Source of the DNA: Bradyrhizobium sp. WBAH42
GTDB lineage: Bacteria; Pseudomonadota; Alphaproteobacteria; Rhizobiales; Xanthobacteraceae
Direction: 5' to 3'
DNA: 64,000 nt
Assembly (NCBI RefSeq): GCF_024585265.1
Contig: NZ_CP036533.1
Coordinates: forward strand, 6,271,001-6,335,000
The notes beneath the pieces are model-generated. The model did not search any database, was not told the origin of the DNA, and saw only the letters and a list, made by a program, of their open reading frames with translations. Position numbers and translations under genes: made by a program. Each line of letters begins with the position of its first letter. Position 1 is the stretch's first letter. Shown one piece after another: positions 1 through 14,172 of this stretch.

Positions 1-1
1 G

Positions 2-253
2 TTCCGCAACATCGCGCTGAAGCACAAGAAGATCGTGCTCGGCCACATCGAGAAGCTCGCCGGCGAGCTCGGCTCAGCCGAGCCCGCGGTGCTGGCGCAT
101 CAGCTCGGCCTCATCATCGACGGCGCCATCGTCGCCGCGATGATCTCGCGCGACCCGGGCGTCGCGGATACGGCGGCGCTCACGGCCGGCCCCCTGCTCG
201 GCCAGGCGAAGGCGAAGAAGAAGCGCGCGGCGGATCAGCTGGAGGCGGTCTAA
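2..253 (+). CDS. TetR/AcrR-type regulator, C-terminal fragment (cut by window edge)
   Basis: This is the last 83 codons of a gene that begins before the window. The frame is open from base 2 and ends at the TAA at 251-253. The residues form the amphipathic helical C-terminal half typical of TetR/AcrR regulators, including a stretch reading LIIDGAIVAAMISRDPG that resembles the ligand-domain helix of that family. The DNA-binding half is outside the window, so the assignment rests on general resemblance only. It is convergent with the TPR gene on the other strand. Confidence 0.55.
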   Translation, partial: FRNIALKHKKIVLGHIEKLAGELGSAEPAVLAHQLGLIIDGAIVAAMISRDPGVADTAALTAGPLLGQAKAKKKRAADQLEAV

Positions 254-270
254 ACGCGCTGGTCTCGTAG

Positions 271-296
271 CCCGCATGGAGCGCAGCGGATGCGGG
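271..296. repeat. Short hairpin between convergent genes
   Basis: The seven-base arms CCCGCAT (271-277) and ATGCGGG (290-296) can pair around a 12-base loop, between the end of the TetR fragment and the end of the convergent TPR gene. There is no T tract, so it is either a weak terminator or the remnant of a palindromic repeat. Confidence 0.4.
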
Positions 297-354
297 AACA
301 CTGTCCCGGATTGCGCTTTGCTCGTTCCAAGCTGGGAAGACTCTACGCCGCAAA

Positions 355-1626
355 TCAGGGTTTCGTTTCGAGCTTGTGAAGCTCGGCGTTAGCCGCGGCC
401 CATTCCACAAAGCGCTTCGGACACTCGTCCGCGGCTGCGCGCATCAGGCGCACGGCTTGATCAGCTCCCCGCTGTAGCGCCAGCTCGCCAGCATAGAAGT
501 TCGCTTCGCAGACCTGCTCCCTTGTCTTCCGCGTGGAGTCATCTTGCGCGAACTTGAGCAATGCTTCGAAAGTGATCTCGCCCAGGAAGAAGCGAACGAT
601 GGGCGCGGGCCAACGTGACGGGTCGATCAGCTTTGCGGCTTCACCGAGCTCACTCCCGCTGCCGCTCTTTCGCTGCGCGAGATCGAACCACAGCTGCGTG
701 TAGGCATCCTTCCGGTCCAGTTCGTTCGATCGACGAAGGTCGGCAAGTGCCTCCGTCAGATGGCCGGATTGGAAGTGGACGGCCCCACGCAAGCGATGGA
801 AGCTGGGGTTATTGGGATTGATCTCGATTGCCAGGTCCAGGTCCGATAATGCCTTTCCGAGATCGCCTTGGACCTGAAAAACCCTGGCTCGGCCGACATA
901 AGGCCGCGGGTCCTTCGGGTTAAGCTGGACCGCGCGGTCGAAGTCGGACAATGAAAGATCGGTCTGGCCCCGCGCGAGATAGATGTCGGCCCGGCAGAAT
1001 TGGCCGATCCAATGGTCCGGGCCGATCACGATCGCCCGCGCACAATCGGCTAAGGCGCGATCCGACTCGCCCCTTGTCTCATAGGCAAAGCTGCGGCCGA
1101 TAAGGGCATGGACATTATCTGGATGTATCCGAAGGGCCCGGTCATAGTCGATGATCGCGCGATCGACATCGTCCTTCAGGTTCAGCCGCGCACGCCCAAG
1201 ATACGCATAGGTATTGTTGCGATCGAGCTCGATGACCTTGTCGTAATCCGCAAGCGCGGCTTCGTGGTCGCGCCTCTGGACGTATATGGAAGCCCTCGCG
1301 AGGCGCGCGTTCAGATTGCCCGGATTACGCTCAATGATCTCGTTGTAGTCCGCTATCGCAGGGTCGATCTCGCCCTTCTGGCGGTAGAACATGGCGCGGC
1401 GGAAGCGCGCCATGACCACACCTTGCTGCATGCCCGTCCCCGCCGCCTGAACGATGGCGGTGCAGCCTGCGATCCTGTCATCGATGCTGAAATTGCCGGC
1501 CGCGTTACACTTGGAAGCCAACGGCATTTCCGCGCGAGCGCCTGATATCTCGAGCAAGGCAGTCAGCGCCAAAACACCGAAGCCTGCTGCCGCACAAATG
1601 AGTGTGCGGCCCACCATTCCAAACAT
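355..1626 (-). CDS. Secreted tetratricopeptide-repeat (TPR) protein
   Basis: The 423-aa protein opens with a hydrophobic signal segment (about residues 5-30, ending near SGARAE). It continues with a run of TPR units from about residue 70 to 300, with repeated patterns such as A..DY..AIELDP/N.PN and ALADYDKVIELDRNN. The layout resembles NlpI-like exported TPR scaffolds. The C-terminal 120 residues hold two Cys but no domain I recognise. It is monocistronic and convergent with the TetR fragment. The protein partner is unknown. A second TPR protein of similar style lies at 60616-61479. Confidence 0.85.
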   Translation of the reverse strand: MFGMVGRTLICAAAGFGVLALTALLEISGARAEMPLASKCNAAGNFSIDDRIAGCTAIVQAAGTGMQQGVVMARFRRAMFYRQKGEIDPAIADYNEIIERNPGNLNARLARASIYVQRRDHEAALADYDKVIELDRNNTYAYLGRARLNLKDDVDRAIIDYDRALRIHPDNVHALIGRSFAYETRGESDRALADCARAIVIGPDHWIGQFCRADIYLARGQTDLSLSDFDRAVQLNPKDPRPYVGRARVFQVQGDLGKALSDLDLAIEINPNNPSFHRLRGAVHFQSGHLTEALADLRRSNELDRKDAYTQLWFDLAQRKSGSGSELGEAAKLIDPSRWPAPIVRFFLGEITFEALLKFAQDDSTRKTREQVCEANFYAGELALQRGADQAVRLMRAAADECPKRFVEWAAANAELHKLETKP

Positions 1627-1724
1627 GCAGTCCCCATCTCAATTCCCGGGGACTTCATAGCAACCGATTGCGCGTCTGCACAGCCTTTGGTTGCGGCACA
1701 AGGCGCAACTCGGGCGAGGATGAA

Positions 1725-1829
1725 GGTCTCGTAGGGTGGGCAAAGGCGCGCAGCGCCGTGCCCACCATCTCTATCAGCGTCGTCGATAGACATGGTGGGC
1801 ACGCTTCGCTTTGCCCACCCTACGAGACC
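1725..1829. repeat. Nested palindromic intergenic repeat (GTAGGGTGGGC family)
   Basis: The outer arms are 21-base perfect inverted copies at 1725-1745 and 1809-1829 (core GTAGGGTGGGCAAAG / CTTTGCCCACCCTAC). Inside them a second pair, CCGTGCCCACCAT and ATGGTGGGCACG, can also pair. The whole element can fold into a long cruciform or RNA hairpin. It lies just downstream of the trmJ stop and upstream of the TPR gene on the same strand. A related element is at 14041-14158. Confidence 0.85.
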
Positions 1830-1844
1830 TCCACCCGACGAAAC

Positions 1845-3044
1845 CTACGCACCCTGCTCGATCATCCCCTGCAGCCGCACCAGCTCCGCCTCGAGATCGC
1901 GCTCCACATCCGCCGCGCGAATGTCGAGCACCCGGTAGTCGCGCGCTTCGAGCCACGCCCGCCGCCCCGCCCGGTCCGCCGCGATCGCCTCGCCCTCGCC
2001 CGGGTTCACCAGCTCGATCGCGATCCGGTGCGGGAAGGAGACGAAGTCGGGGATGTGGCGCCCCACCGGGGTCTGGCGCTTGAACCCACCTGCGAAGCGG
2101 CGGTCGCGGGTGAGCGCCTGCCACAACAGTCGCTCGGCGTCGGTCGGGTTGCGGCGGAGCAGGCGAGCGAGGCCGCGCACGGTCGAGCCGCTGTCGGAGA
2201 CGCCACCGCCCTGCCCGTGCTCGGCCAGCAGCGCGCGCAGGCGCGTGGCCTGCTCGCCGTCGAGCACGCCGCCCTTGGCCGGACCCTTGCGCCCCTCGGC
2301 GATCGCCATGATCACGCCGTGCAGGGTGTGCATGTCCTGCTTGGTCGGCTCCATCCGGGTGAAGATGTTGCGCAGGTTCACCAGCATGGTGTCGCGCTTC
2401 TCGGCCGGGCGCAAAAACTCGACCTTGTCGAGCTCGCGCACGAGGTTGTCGAAGAAGGCCTGCATCTGGTGCTGCGAGGCGCGCTCGGAGCGCTCCGGCA
2501 TGGCGTGCGGCAGTTCGCCGGATGTCGCCCGCTTGAACCATTCATAGCCGATCAGCAGCACGGCCTGGGCGAGGTTGAGCGAGGCAAAGCCCGGATTGAC
2601 CGGAAAGGTGATGATGCGGTTGGAGAGCCCGACCTCCTCGTTGGTCAGGCCCCAGCGCTCGCGGCCGAACAGGATGCCGGCCCTGCCGCCGGTCGCGACG
2701 TGCCCGGCGATCTCGGCCGCTGCAGCATCCGGCCCGACCACGGGCTTGGCCTGGTCGTGGGGACGCGCGGTGGTGGCGAACAGCAGGTCGAGGTCGGCGA
2801 CCGCCTCTTCGACCGTGCTGAACAATTCGACCGTTTCCAGGATGTGGTCGGCGCCGGCCGCAGCCCGCTGGGCCGCGATGTTGGGCCAGCCGTCCCGGGG
2901 GTTGACGATGCGCAGGGCGCCGAGGGCAAAATTGCCCATGGCGCGCGCGGCCATGCCGATGTTCTCGCCGAGCTGCGGCTCGACCAGGATCACGATGGGA
3001 CCGTCGAGGGAAAGGCCGGCTTTGCTCTTGTCAGTCCCCGACAT
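1845..3044 (-). CDS. trmJ: TrmJ-type tRNA (Cm32/Um32) methyltransferase fused to a C-terminal DUF559 domain
   Basis: Residues 15-245 are a SPOUT (TrmH-family) methyltransferase. The N-x-G-x-x-A-R motif is in LGENIGMAARAMGNF, and the SAM-knot motifs are FGRERWGLTNEEV (126-138) and FPVNPGFASLNLAQAV (147-162). TrmJ proteins methylate the 2'-hydroxyl of nucleotide 32 in several tRNAs. They usually end at about 245-280 aa, but here the chain continues through a Gly/Ser linker into about 95 residues (291-385) with the DUF559 signature LLRRNPTDAERLLWQAL and HIPDFVSFPHRIAIEL. DUF559 is a Vsr-like PD-(D/E)XK fold. The usual ELDG..H segment reads ELVNPGE, so the nuclease-like site looks degenerate. The gene is divergent from icd. 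The ATG at 3042-3044 gives the standard N-terminus. Confidence 0.88.
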   Translation of the reverse strand: MSGTDKSKAGLSLDGPIVILVEPQLGENIGMAARAMGNFALGALRIVNPRDGWPNIAAQRAAAGADHILETVELFSTVEEAVADLDLLFATTARPHDQAKPVVGPDAAAAEIAGHVATGGRAGILFGRERWGLTNEEVGLSNRIITFPVNPGFASLNLAQAVLLIGYEWFKRATSGELPHAMPERSERASQHQMQAFFDNLVRELDKVEFLRPAEKRDTMLVNLRNIFTRMEPTKQDMHTLHGVIMAIAEGRKGPAKGGVLDGEQATRLRALLAEHGQGGGVSDSGSTVRGLARLLRRNPTDAERLLWQALTRDRRFAGGFKRQTPVGRHIPDFVSFPHRIAIELVNPGEGEAIAADRAGRRAWLEARDYRVLDIRAADVERDLEAELVRLQGMIEQGA

Positions 3045-3399
3045 CTCGCTCTGCTTTCACACTGTCTCTCAAGGCCTTGGCGAGGCCATCTTCAGGAATT
3101 GATTCAAGCCGGTCGTTCGAACTGGTCTTGGGCCGGCTCGGGCGCTGTCCGCCTGTCGTTTGCCTGTCCTGACAAAATTCTCAAGGGAAATAACGGCTTG
3201 GATTCGACTTTTGAAACTCGCCTGGAACGTGAGGCCGGCCCCGGCAGCGGCCCGGCCCGCCGCTTCCCGCCTGCGCAAGCTGGATGAGCTAAAAGTGCAT
3301 AATCCCTTGGCTTTCGCCCGCCGCGCGGCGGTGCTAAGAGGCGGCGGATATTCACGCTGGCGCGCCAAAAGCGCCGTTCCCAAGAGGGCTTCCCCGATC

Positions 3400-4614
3400 A
3401 TGGCAAAAATCAAGGTATCCAATCCCGTCGTCGAACTCGATGGCGACGAGATGACCCGGATCATCTGGCAGTACATCAAGGACAAGCTGATCAACCCGTT
3501 CCTGGATGTCGAGCTGCTCTATTTCGACCTGGGCATGGAATACCGCGACCACACCAACGATCAGGTGACCATCGACGCCGCCGAGGCGATCAAGAAGGTC
3601 GGCGTCGGCGTCAAGTGCGCCACCATCACCCCCGACGAGGCCCGGGTGAAGGAGTTCAACCTCAAGCAGATGTGGAAGTCGCCGAACGGCACCATCCGCA
3701 ACATCCTCGGCGGCGTGATCTTCCGCGAGCCGATCATCTGCAAGAACGTGCCGCGCCTGGTTCCCGGCTGGACCAAGCCGATCATCATCGGCCGCCACGC
3801 CTATGGCGATCAGTACCGCGCCACCGACATCAAGTTCCCCGGCAAGGGCACCCTCTCGCTGAAGTTCGTCGGCGAGGACGGCACCGTGATCGAGAAGGAA
3901 GTGTTCAAGGCGCCCGGCGCCGGCGTCGCGATGGAGATGTACAATCTCGACGATTCCATCATCGACTTCGCCCGCGCCTCCTTCAATTACGGCCTGCTCC
4001 GTAATTACCCGGTGTACCTGTCGACCAAGAACACGATCCTCAAGGTCTATGACGGGCGCTTCAAGGACATCTTCCAGGACATCTTCGACCGCGAGTTCAA
4101 GAAGGAGTTCGACGCCAAGGGCCTGACCTACGAGCACCGCCTGATCGACGACATGGTCGCCTCGGCGCTGAAATGGTCCGGTGGCTATGTCTGGGCCTGC
4201 AAGAACTACGACGGCGACGTGCAGTCCGACACGGTCGCGCAGGGCTACGGCTCGCTCGGCCTGATGACCTCGGTGCTGCTGACCCCCGACGGCAAGACCG
4301 TTGAGGCCGAAGCCGCCCACGGCACCGTGACCCGTCACTACCGCGAGCACCAGAAGGGCAAGGAGACCTCGACCAACTCGATCGCGTCGATCTTCGCCTG
4401 GACCCGTGGCCTCGCCCACCGCGCCAAGCTCGACAACAATGCCGAGCTCGCCAAGTTCGCCGCCACGCTGGAGAAGGTCTGCGTCGACACCGTCGAGGCC
4501 GGCTACATGACCAAGGACCTCGCGCTCCTGGTCGGCGCCGACCAGCGCTGGCTCTCGACCACCGGCTTCCTCGACAAGGTCGCCGAGAACCTGACCAAGG
4601 AGCTGGCGGCGTAA
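3400..4614 (+). CDS. icd: NADP-dependent isocitrate dehydrogenase
   Basis: The 404-aa protein matches the dimeric, eukaryote-like subclass of isocitrate dehydrogenase. It begins [20 protein letters not shown] and carries the substrate-binding block [12 protein letters not shown]...SPNGTIRN, the catalytic Tyr/Lys region ([12 protein letters not shown]) and the metal-binding aspartates in [10 protein letters not shown]. The cofactor loop is [11 protein letters not shown]. The enzyme oxidises isocitrate to 2-oxoglutarate in the TCA cycle and makes NADPH. The ATG at 3400 was chosen over the much longer upstream open frame because it starts the family's standard N-terminus. It is followed by a palindromic repeat that may act as an mRNA 3' end. 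Confidence 0.97.
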   Translation: MAKIKVSNPVVELDGDEMTRIIWQYIKDKLINPFLDVELLYFDLGMEYRDHTNDQVTIDAAEAIKKVGVGVKCATITPDEARVKEFNLKQMWKSPNGTIRNILGGVIFREPIICKNVPRLVPGWTKPIIIGRHAYGDQYRATDIKFPGKGTLSLKFVGEDGTVIEKEVFKAPGAGVAMEMYNLDDSIIDFARASFNYGLLRNYPVYLSTKNTILKVYDGRFKDIFQDIFDREFKKEFDAKGLTYEHRLIDDMVASALKWSGGYVWACKNYDGDVQSDTVAQGYGSLGLMTSVLLTPDGKTVEAEAAHGTVTRHYREHQKGKETSTNSIASIFAWTRGLAHRAKLDNNAELAKFAATLEKVCVDTVEAGYMTKDLALLVGADQRWLSTTGFLDKVAENLTKELAA

Positions 4615-4629
4615 GCTACCTGCCCCACC

Positions 4630-4716
4630 CGTCATTGCGAGCGCAGCGAAGCAATCCAGGATCCCTCCGCGGGGACAGTCTGGATTGCTTCGTCGCAAGA
4701 GCTCCTCGCAATGACG
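4630..4716. repeat. Dispersed palindromic repeat, family A copy 1
   Basis: The element begins CGTCATTGCGAGCGCAGCGAAGC and ends in the near-complement GCAAGAGCTCCTCGCAATGACG, with AATCCAG and CTGGATT pairing inside it, giving an 85-90 base hairpin. It sits 15 bases after the icd stop. Copies are at 43853, 45895, 48065, 53129 and 56555, and a degraded one near 34665. Confidence 0.9.
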
Positions 4717-4739
4717 AGACCGTTGATCGAGGACCGTGC

Positions 4740-5240
4740 ATGCCATCATTCATGAGCGTTGCGTTCGCGGTCTTCGCGCTGGCGAGTGCCCCTGCGCTGG
4801 CCGCCGAGCCGCTACCCAACGCCATCGCCGCCCCCGGCGAGACCATCGTGCTCAGCGTCCACGCCGAGGGCGCGCAGGTCTATGAGTGCAAGTCAGCCGC
4901 CGACGGCAAGCTCGCCTGGGCCTTCCGCGAGCCCGTCGCGACGCTGCTGTCTGAAGGCAAGACCGTTGGCCGCCACTATGCCGGCCCGAACTGGGAGCTC
5001 GCCGACGGTAGCGCCGTGGTCGGCAAGGCCGTCGGCAACGCACCGGGCGCAACGCCTGCCGATATCCCGTGGCTCAAGCTGGAAGTCGCCGCCCGCCGCG
5101 GCAGCGGCACGCTGACGCCGGTCACCACGGTCCAGCGCATCAACACCCATGGCGGCAAGCTCGACGGCGCTTGCGACAAGGCCGGCGAATTCAAAAGCGC
5201 GCCCTACGCGGCCGATTACGTCTTCCTGAAGAAGGGCTGA
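4740..5240 (+). CDS. Secreted DUF3455 protein
   Basis: The 166-aa protein has a cleavable signal (MPSFMSVAF...PALAAE, cleavage near residue 22). It then carries the DUF3455 pattern: VYECKSAADGKLAWAFREP, a central HYAGPNWELADGSAVVGK block, and DIPWLKLEV...RINTHGGKLDGACDKAG near the end. The conserved Trp and Gly/His residues and the two Cys are present. The function of the family is not established. The start at 4740 lies just after the repeat; the longer upstream frame runs through the repeat and is not credible. Confidence 0.88.
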   Translation: MPSFMSVAFAVFALASAPALAAEPLPNAIAAPGETIVLSVHAEGAQVYECKSAADGKLAWAFREPVATLLSEGKTVGRHYAGPNWELADGSAVVGKAVGNAPGATPADIPWLKLEVAARRGSGTLTPVTTVQRINTHGGKLDGACDKAGEFKSAPYAADYVFLKKG

Positions 5241-5244
5241 CCGC

Positions 5245-6471
5245 TTAGCGGTCGGTGCCTTCCTTCTCCGCCTGCGCGAGCTCGGCGAGCGCGAGATCGC
5301 CGGTATCGGCGAGCCGCGCCTTTGCGGTTTCGTGGACGTGGGCAGCCAGCGTCGGCATGCGCGCGATCAGGGCATGAAAATCCTGGGCATCGAGCACGAG
5401 CAGCCGCGTCTTGCGCGTTGCCGTCACCGTGCCGCTGCGCTTCGTCTTGTGCAGCAGCGCGATCTCGCCGAAGAAGGTGCCGTCGGCGAGGCGCACATGC
5501 TGGTTCGGCAGCGCGATCTCGACCTCGCCGGCGGTGATGAAATACATCGACGAGGCGACATCGCCCCGTCGCACCAGGATCTCGCCCTGCTCGATGGTGC
5601 GCGCCCTGAGCAGGCGCATGATGTCGGCGATCTCCGCGGCGGAGAGGTGCGAGAACAGCGGCACCCGCGCCAGCATGCCCCAGGTGACGACGAAATCGCG
5701 CCGCTTCACCTCTTCGGCGAAGGCGGTCGAGATGATCGCGACCGGCAGCGCGATCATGGCAAAGCCTGCGATGATCGCGAAGGTCGAGACGAACTTGCCG
5801 AGCGGCGTCACCGGCACGACATCGCCATAGCCGACGGTGCCGAGCGTCACGATCGCCCACCACATCGCCTGCGGGATGGTGCCGAGCTTGTCGGGCTGCA
5901 CGTCGCGCTCGATGGCGTAGAGCAGCGAGGCGAAGGTCAACACGGCGCCGATCAGGATGACGATGCAGCCGATCAGCGCGCGCCGCTCGGCATGCACCGC
6001 GGCGAGCAGCGAGCGCATCGCCGGCGAGTACCGTATCAGCTTGAAGAACGGCAGCACGCCGAGCGCTGCCAACGTCGCGTGCCGTCCCGTCGCGAGCACG
6101 ATTGCCGCCGGCAGGAACGCCATCAGGTCGATGATGCCGAGCGCCGAGAAGACGTAGCCCAGCCGGTCGGACAGCGCCGAGCCCTTGCGCGGCGTATGGC
6201 CGGCCACGGTCCACAGCCGCGCCGCATATTCCAGCGCGAACACGATCACCGACAGGATGGTGATGCCCGCGAACAGCGTGCCGAACCGCGCGTCGAGCTC
6301 CGGCACCGAGGCGAGGATCATCGCGGCGACGTTGAGCACGATGACGCCGATGATGACCTGGATGAAGCGCGACCCGACCGAATAGGCCAAGGGGTCGTGC
6401 TCCAGCAATTCGTAGAGGCGATCCCTCAAGTCCGGATCGGAAAGCCCACGTCCTCGCGGAACGAGGCGCAT
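5245..6471 (-). CDS. Cyclic-nucleotide-gated potassium channel (MloK1-like)
   Basis: The 408-aa protein has about six membrane segments between residues 36 and 245, a K+ selectivity filter TVGYGD (212-217), and then a linker and cyclic-nucleotide-binding domain (about 260-385). That domain's phosphate-binding cassette is FFGEIALLHKTKRSGTV, with the conserved Arg. The region from IERDVQPDKLGTIPQAMWW to the CNBD closely resembles the Mesorhizobium channel MloK1, which is opened by cAMP. The S4-like segment has few positive residues, as expected for a weakly voltage-dependent channel. The start codon lies 6 bases after the alaS stop on the same strand, so the two are probably co-transcribed. Confidence 0.9.
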   Translation of the reverse strand: MRLVPRGRGLSDPDLRDRLYELLEHDPLAYSVGSRFIQVIIGVIVLNVAAMILASVPELDARFGTLFAGITILSVIVFALEYAARLWTVAGHTPRKGSALSDRLGYVFSALGIIDLMAFLPAAIVLATGRHATLAALGVLPFFKLIRYSPAMRSLLAAVHAERRALIGCIVILIGAVLTFASLLYAIERDVQPDKLGTIPQAMWWAIVTLGTVGYGDVVPVTPLGKFVSTFAIIAGFAMIALPVAIISTAFAEEVKRRDFVVTWGMLARVPLFSHLSAAEIADIMRLLRARTIEQGEILVRRGDVASSMYFITAGEVEIALPNQHVRLADGTFFGEIALLHKTKRSGTVTATRKTRLLVLDAQDFHALIARMPTLAAHVHETAKARLADTGDLALAELAQAEKEGTDR

Positions 6472-6477
6472 GGGCCT

Positions 6478-9156
<2,679 letters not shown>

Positions 9157-9346
9157 GTTCATCCAATCGGGTATGCTTGGGCCCGCTTCTCGCCGTCCAA
9201 ACCGGACCGTTCAGGCTGATATCTGCGGGCCAAAGCGCTTTTAGACAAGGCCAGCTTCGCTGTCCAGAAACTGTGCAGGGAGATCAGAGGGTTGCCGCAG
9301 GCGCTCAATCCCCTTGCAATCCCGTTGGATAGGACGTGCGGACGCG

Positions 9347-9376
9347 TTGACAGGCTTGGCTCCCCTGTGGTCTCTA
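9347..9376 (+). promoter_or_regulatory. Candidate promoter of the gcv operon
   Basis: A perfect TTGACA (9347-9352) is followed after 18 bases by TCTCTA (9371-9376), a weak -10. Transcription would start just before the glycine riboswitch. The placement fits, but the -10 match is poor. Confidence 0.4.
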
Positions 9377-9397
9377 CCCATCTGTATCGTACGGCCA

Positions 9398-9575
9398 CGT
9401 CGGGAGAGACCGGCTACTAGTTAGCCGGCGCCGAAGGAGCAACCGCCCCGGAAACTCTCAGGCAAAAGGACCGCGTGGCTTTGACAGCATCTGGAAAGAG
9501 GCGCCGACGGGTGTAGACCCGGACAGCGTCCGCCGACGGGATAATACTCTCAGGCACAGCGACAGATGGGGCTTC
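9398..9575 (+). promoter_or_regulatory. Tandem glycine riboswitch controlling gcvTHP
   Basis: The leader holds the classic two-aptamer glycine sensor. Aptamer I opens with CGGGAGAGACCGG and contains GCGCCGAAGGAGCAA, AACTCTCAGGCAAAAGGACC and CTGGAAAGAG. Aptamer II follows with a GACGGGTGTAGACCCGG stem, then CGCCGACGGGATAA and ACTCTCAGGCACAGCGACAG. Such elements bind glycine and switch on cleavage-system genes. The region between aptamer II and gcvT (about 9588-9606) has a GGGGAATCCTCCCC hairpin close to the start codon, so control may be at translation initiation. No T-rich terminator is seen. Confidence 0.95.
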
Positions 9576-9627
9576 GACTGGTGTCCATCGGGGAATCCTC
9601 CCCGGGGAACCGCCGAGGGCCCTCAAG

Positions 9628-10773
9628 ATGCTAGCTCACGACCAAGACTCCCTGAAACGCACCCCCCTCTACGACCTCCACGTGTCCCTGGGCGGCAAGA
9701 TGGTGCCGTTCGCGGGCTACGACATGCCCGTGCAGTACCCCGCGGGCGTGCTGAAGGAGCACCTCCATACCCGCACCAAAGCGGGCCTTTTCGACGTCTC
9801 CCACATGGGCCAGCTCGCGCTTCGGCCGAAGTCCGGCAAGGTGGAAGACGCTGCCCGCGCGCTGGAGCGGCTAGTGCCGCAGGATATCGTGGCGATCGCC
9901 GCGGGGCGGCAGCGCTACGCCCAGTTCACCAACGAAGACGGCGGCATTCTCGACGATCTCATGGTCGCCAATTTCGGCGATCACCTGTTCCTGGTGGTCA
10001 ACGCCGCCTGCAAGGCCGAGGACGAGGCACATCTGCGCGCCAACCTGTCCGACGACTGCGTGATCGAGCAGCTTGCCGACCGCGCGCTGATCGCGCTGCA
10101 GGGTCCGAAGGCCGAAGCGGCGCTGGCGAAACTCTGTGCAGAGGCGCCGGCCATGACATTCATGGACGCCGGGCCGCACGAGGTCGCCGGCATCAAGTGT
10201 TTCGTCTCGCGCTCCGGCTACACCGGCGAGGACGGCTTCGAGATCTCGGTTCCATCAGGCGATGCCGAACGCCTCGCAAAAATGCTGCTGGCAAATCCCG
10301 ACGTGCTCGCGATTGGCCTCGGGGCCCGCGACAGCCTGCGGCTGGAAGCCGGGCTCTGCCTGTACGGCCACGACATCGACACCACGACCACGCCGGTCGA
10401 GGCCGCGCTGGAATGGTCGGTGCAAAAAAGCCGCCGCACCGGCGGAGCGCGCGCCGGCGGCTTTCCCGGCGCTGCGAAGATCCTCGCCCATTTCGATAAC
10501 GGCGCATCCCGCCGCCGCGTCGGCCTGCTCGCCCTGGGCCGCGCGCCAGTGCGCGAGGGCGCGCTGCTGTTTGCCGACGCTGCGGGTGGCGAGCCGATCG
10601 GACAAGTCACGTCGGGCGGTTTCGGCCCGAGCCTGAGCGCGCCGGTCGCGATGGGCTACGTGCCTGTGAGCCTCGCTGCGCTCGGCACAAAGCTCTTCGC
10701 CGAGGTGCGCGGCCAGCGGCTGCCCTTGCAGATTGCTGCAATGCCCTTCGTCAAAAACACCTACAAACGCTGA
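9628..10773 (+). CDS. gcvT: Glycine cleavage system T protein (aminomethyltransferase)
   Basis: The 381-aa protein transfers the methylene group from aminomethyl-lipoyl GcvH to tetrahydrofolate and releases ammonia. It shows the family start [27 protein letters not shown], the folate-site block [12 protein letters not shown], the YTGEDGFEI motif and the C-terminal barrel with [12 protein letters not shown]. It is first in the gcvT-gcvH-gcvP operon, directly behind the glycine riboswitch. gcvH follows after a 10-base gap. Confidence 0.96.
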   Translation: MLAHDQDSLKRTPLYDLHVSLGGKMVPFAGYDMPVQYPAGVLKEHLHTRTKAGLFDVSHMGQLALRPKSGKVEDAARALERLVPQDIVAIAAGRQRYAQFTNEDGGILDDLMVANFGDHLFLVVNAACKAEDEAHLRANLSDDCVIEQLADRALIALQGPKAEAALAKLCAEAPAMTFMDAGPHEVAGIKCFVSRSGYTGEDGFEISVPSGDAERLAKMLLANPDVLAIGLGARDSLRLEAGLCLYGHDIDTTTTPVEAALEWSVQKSRRTGGARAGGFPGAAKILAHFDNGASRRRVGLLALGRAPVREGALLFADAAGGEPIGQVTSGGFGPSLSAPVAMGYVPVSLAALGTKLFAEVRGQRLPLQIAAMPFVKNTYKR

Positions 10774-10783
10774 GGACGAGACA

Positions 10784-11152
10784 ATGACCACGACGCTGTA
10801 CACTTCCGACCATGAATGGCTCGCCATCGACGGCGACACCGCCACGGTCGGCATCACCGATTACGCCCAGCAGCAGCTCGGCGACGTCGTGTTCGTCGAA
10901 TTGCCCAAGGTCGGCCGCAGCTTGAAGAAAGCCGAAGCCGCCGCCGTCGTGGAGTCGGTGAAGGCCGCCTCCGACGTCTACGCCCCTGTTACGGGCGAAG
11001 TGCTCGAGACCAACGAGGCCCTCGCCGCCGAGCCGGCGCTGATCAATTCGGATGCGCAAGGCGCGGCCTGGTTCTTCAAGATCAAGATTGCCGACAAAAG
11101 CGAGCTCGGCGGCCTCATGGATGAAGCCGCCTACAAGGCGCATACGGCTTAA
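10784..11152 (+). CDS. gcvH: Glycine cleavage system H protein
   Basis: This 122-aa lipoyl carrier shuttles the aminomethyl group between GcvP, GcvT and the L protein. The lipoylated lysine is in [16 protein letters not shown] (the ESVKA motif), and the fold starts with the typical [20 protein letters not shown]. The ATG at 10784 was chosen over the upstream open frame because it starts the family N-terminus and is preceded by GAGGACGAG. It is the middle gene of the operon. Confidence 0.97.
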   Translation: MTTTLYTSDHEWLAIDGDTATVGITDYAQQQLGDVVFVELPKVGRSLKKAEAAAVVESVKAASDVYAPVTGEVLETNEALAAEPALINSDAQGAAWFFKIKIADKSELGGLMDEAAYKAHTA

Positions 11153-11169
11153 GGACGATGGAGCAAGCG

Positions 11170-14037
<2,868 letters not shown>

Positions 14038-14040
14038 GAT

Positions 14041-14158
14041 TTGTAGGGTGGGTTAACGGGCGGTCGCGCGAAGCGCAGGCCGCCCGCGTAACCCACCACT
14101 TCAGCTTTCGCGGAGATAAACAGCGGTGGATTACGCCTTCGGCTAATCCACCCTACAA
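14041..14158. repeat. Palindromic intergenic repeat (GTAGGGTGGG family, second copy)
   Basis: The outer arms TTGTAGGGTGG (14041-14051) and CCACCCTACAA (14148-14158) pair perfectly, and further pairing occurs inside (GGGTTA...TAACCC and GGATTA...TAATCC). The element fills the gap between the convergent ends of gcvP and the DUF1835-like gene. It is related to 1725-1829 and could serve both genes as a 3' end. Confidence 0.85.
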
Positions 14159-14172
14159 CACTGAATGTGCCT

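Noticed and set aside
1602..3287. 561-codon frame opposite trmJ
   Set aside because: It crosses the palindromic repeat and is antisense to a clear TrmJ-DUF559 gene.
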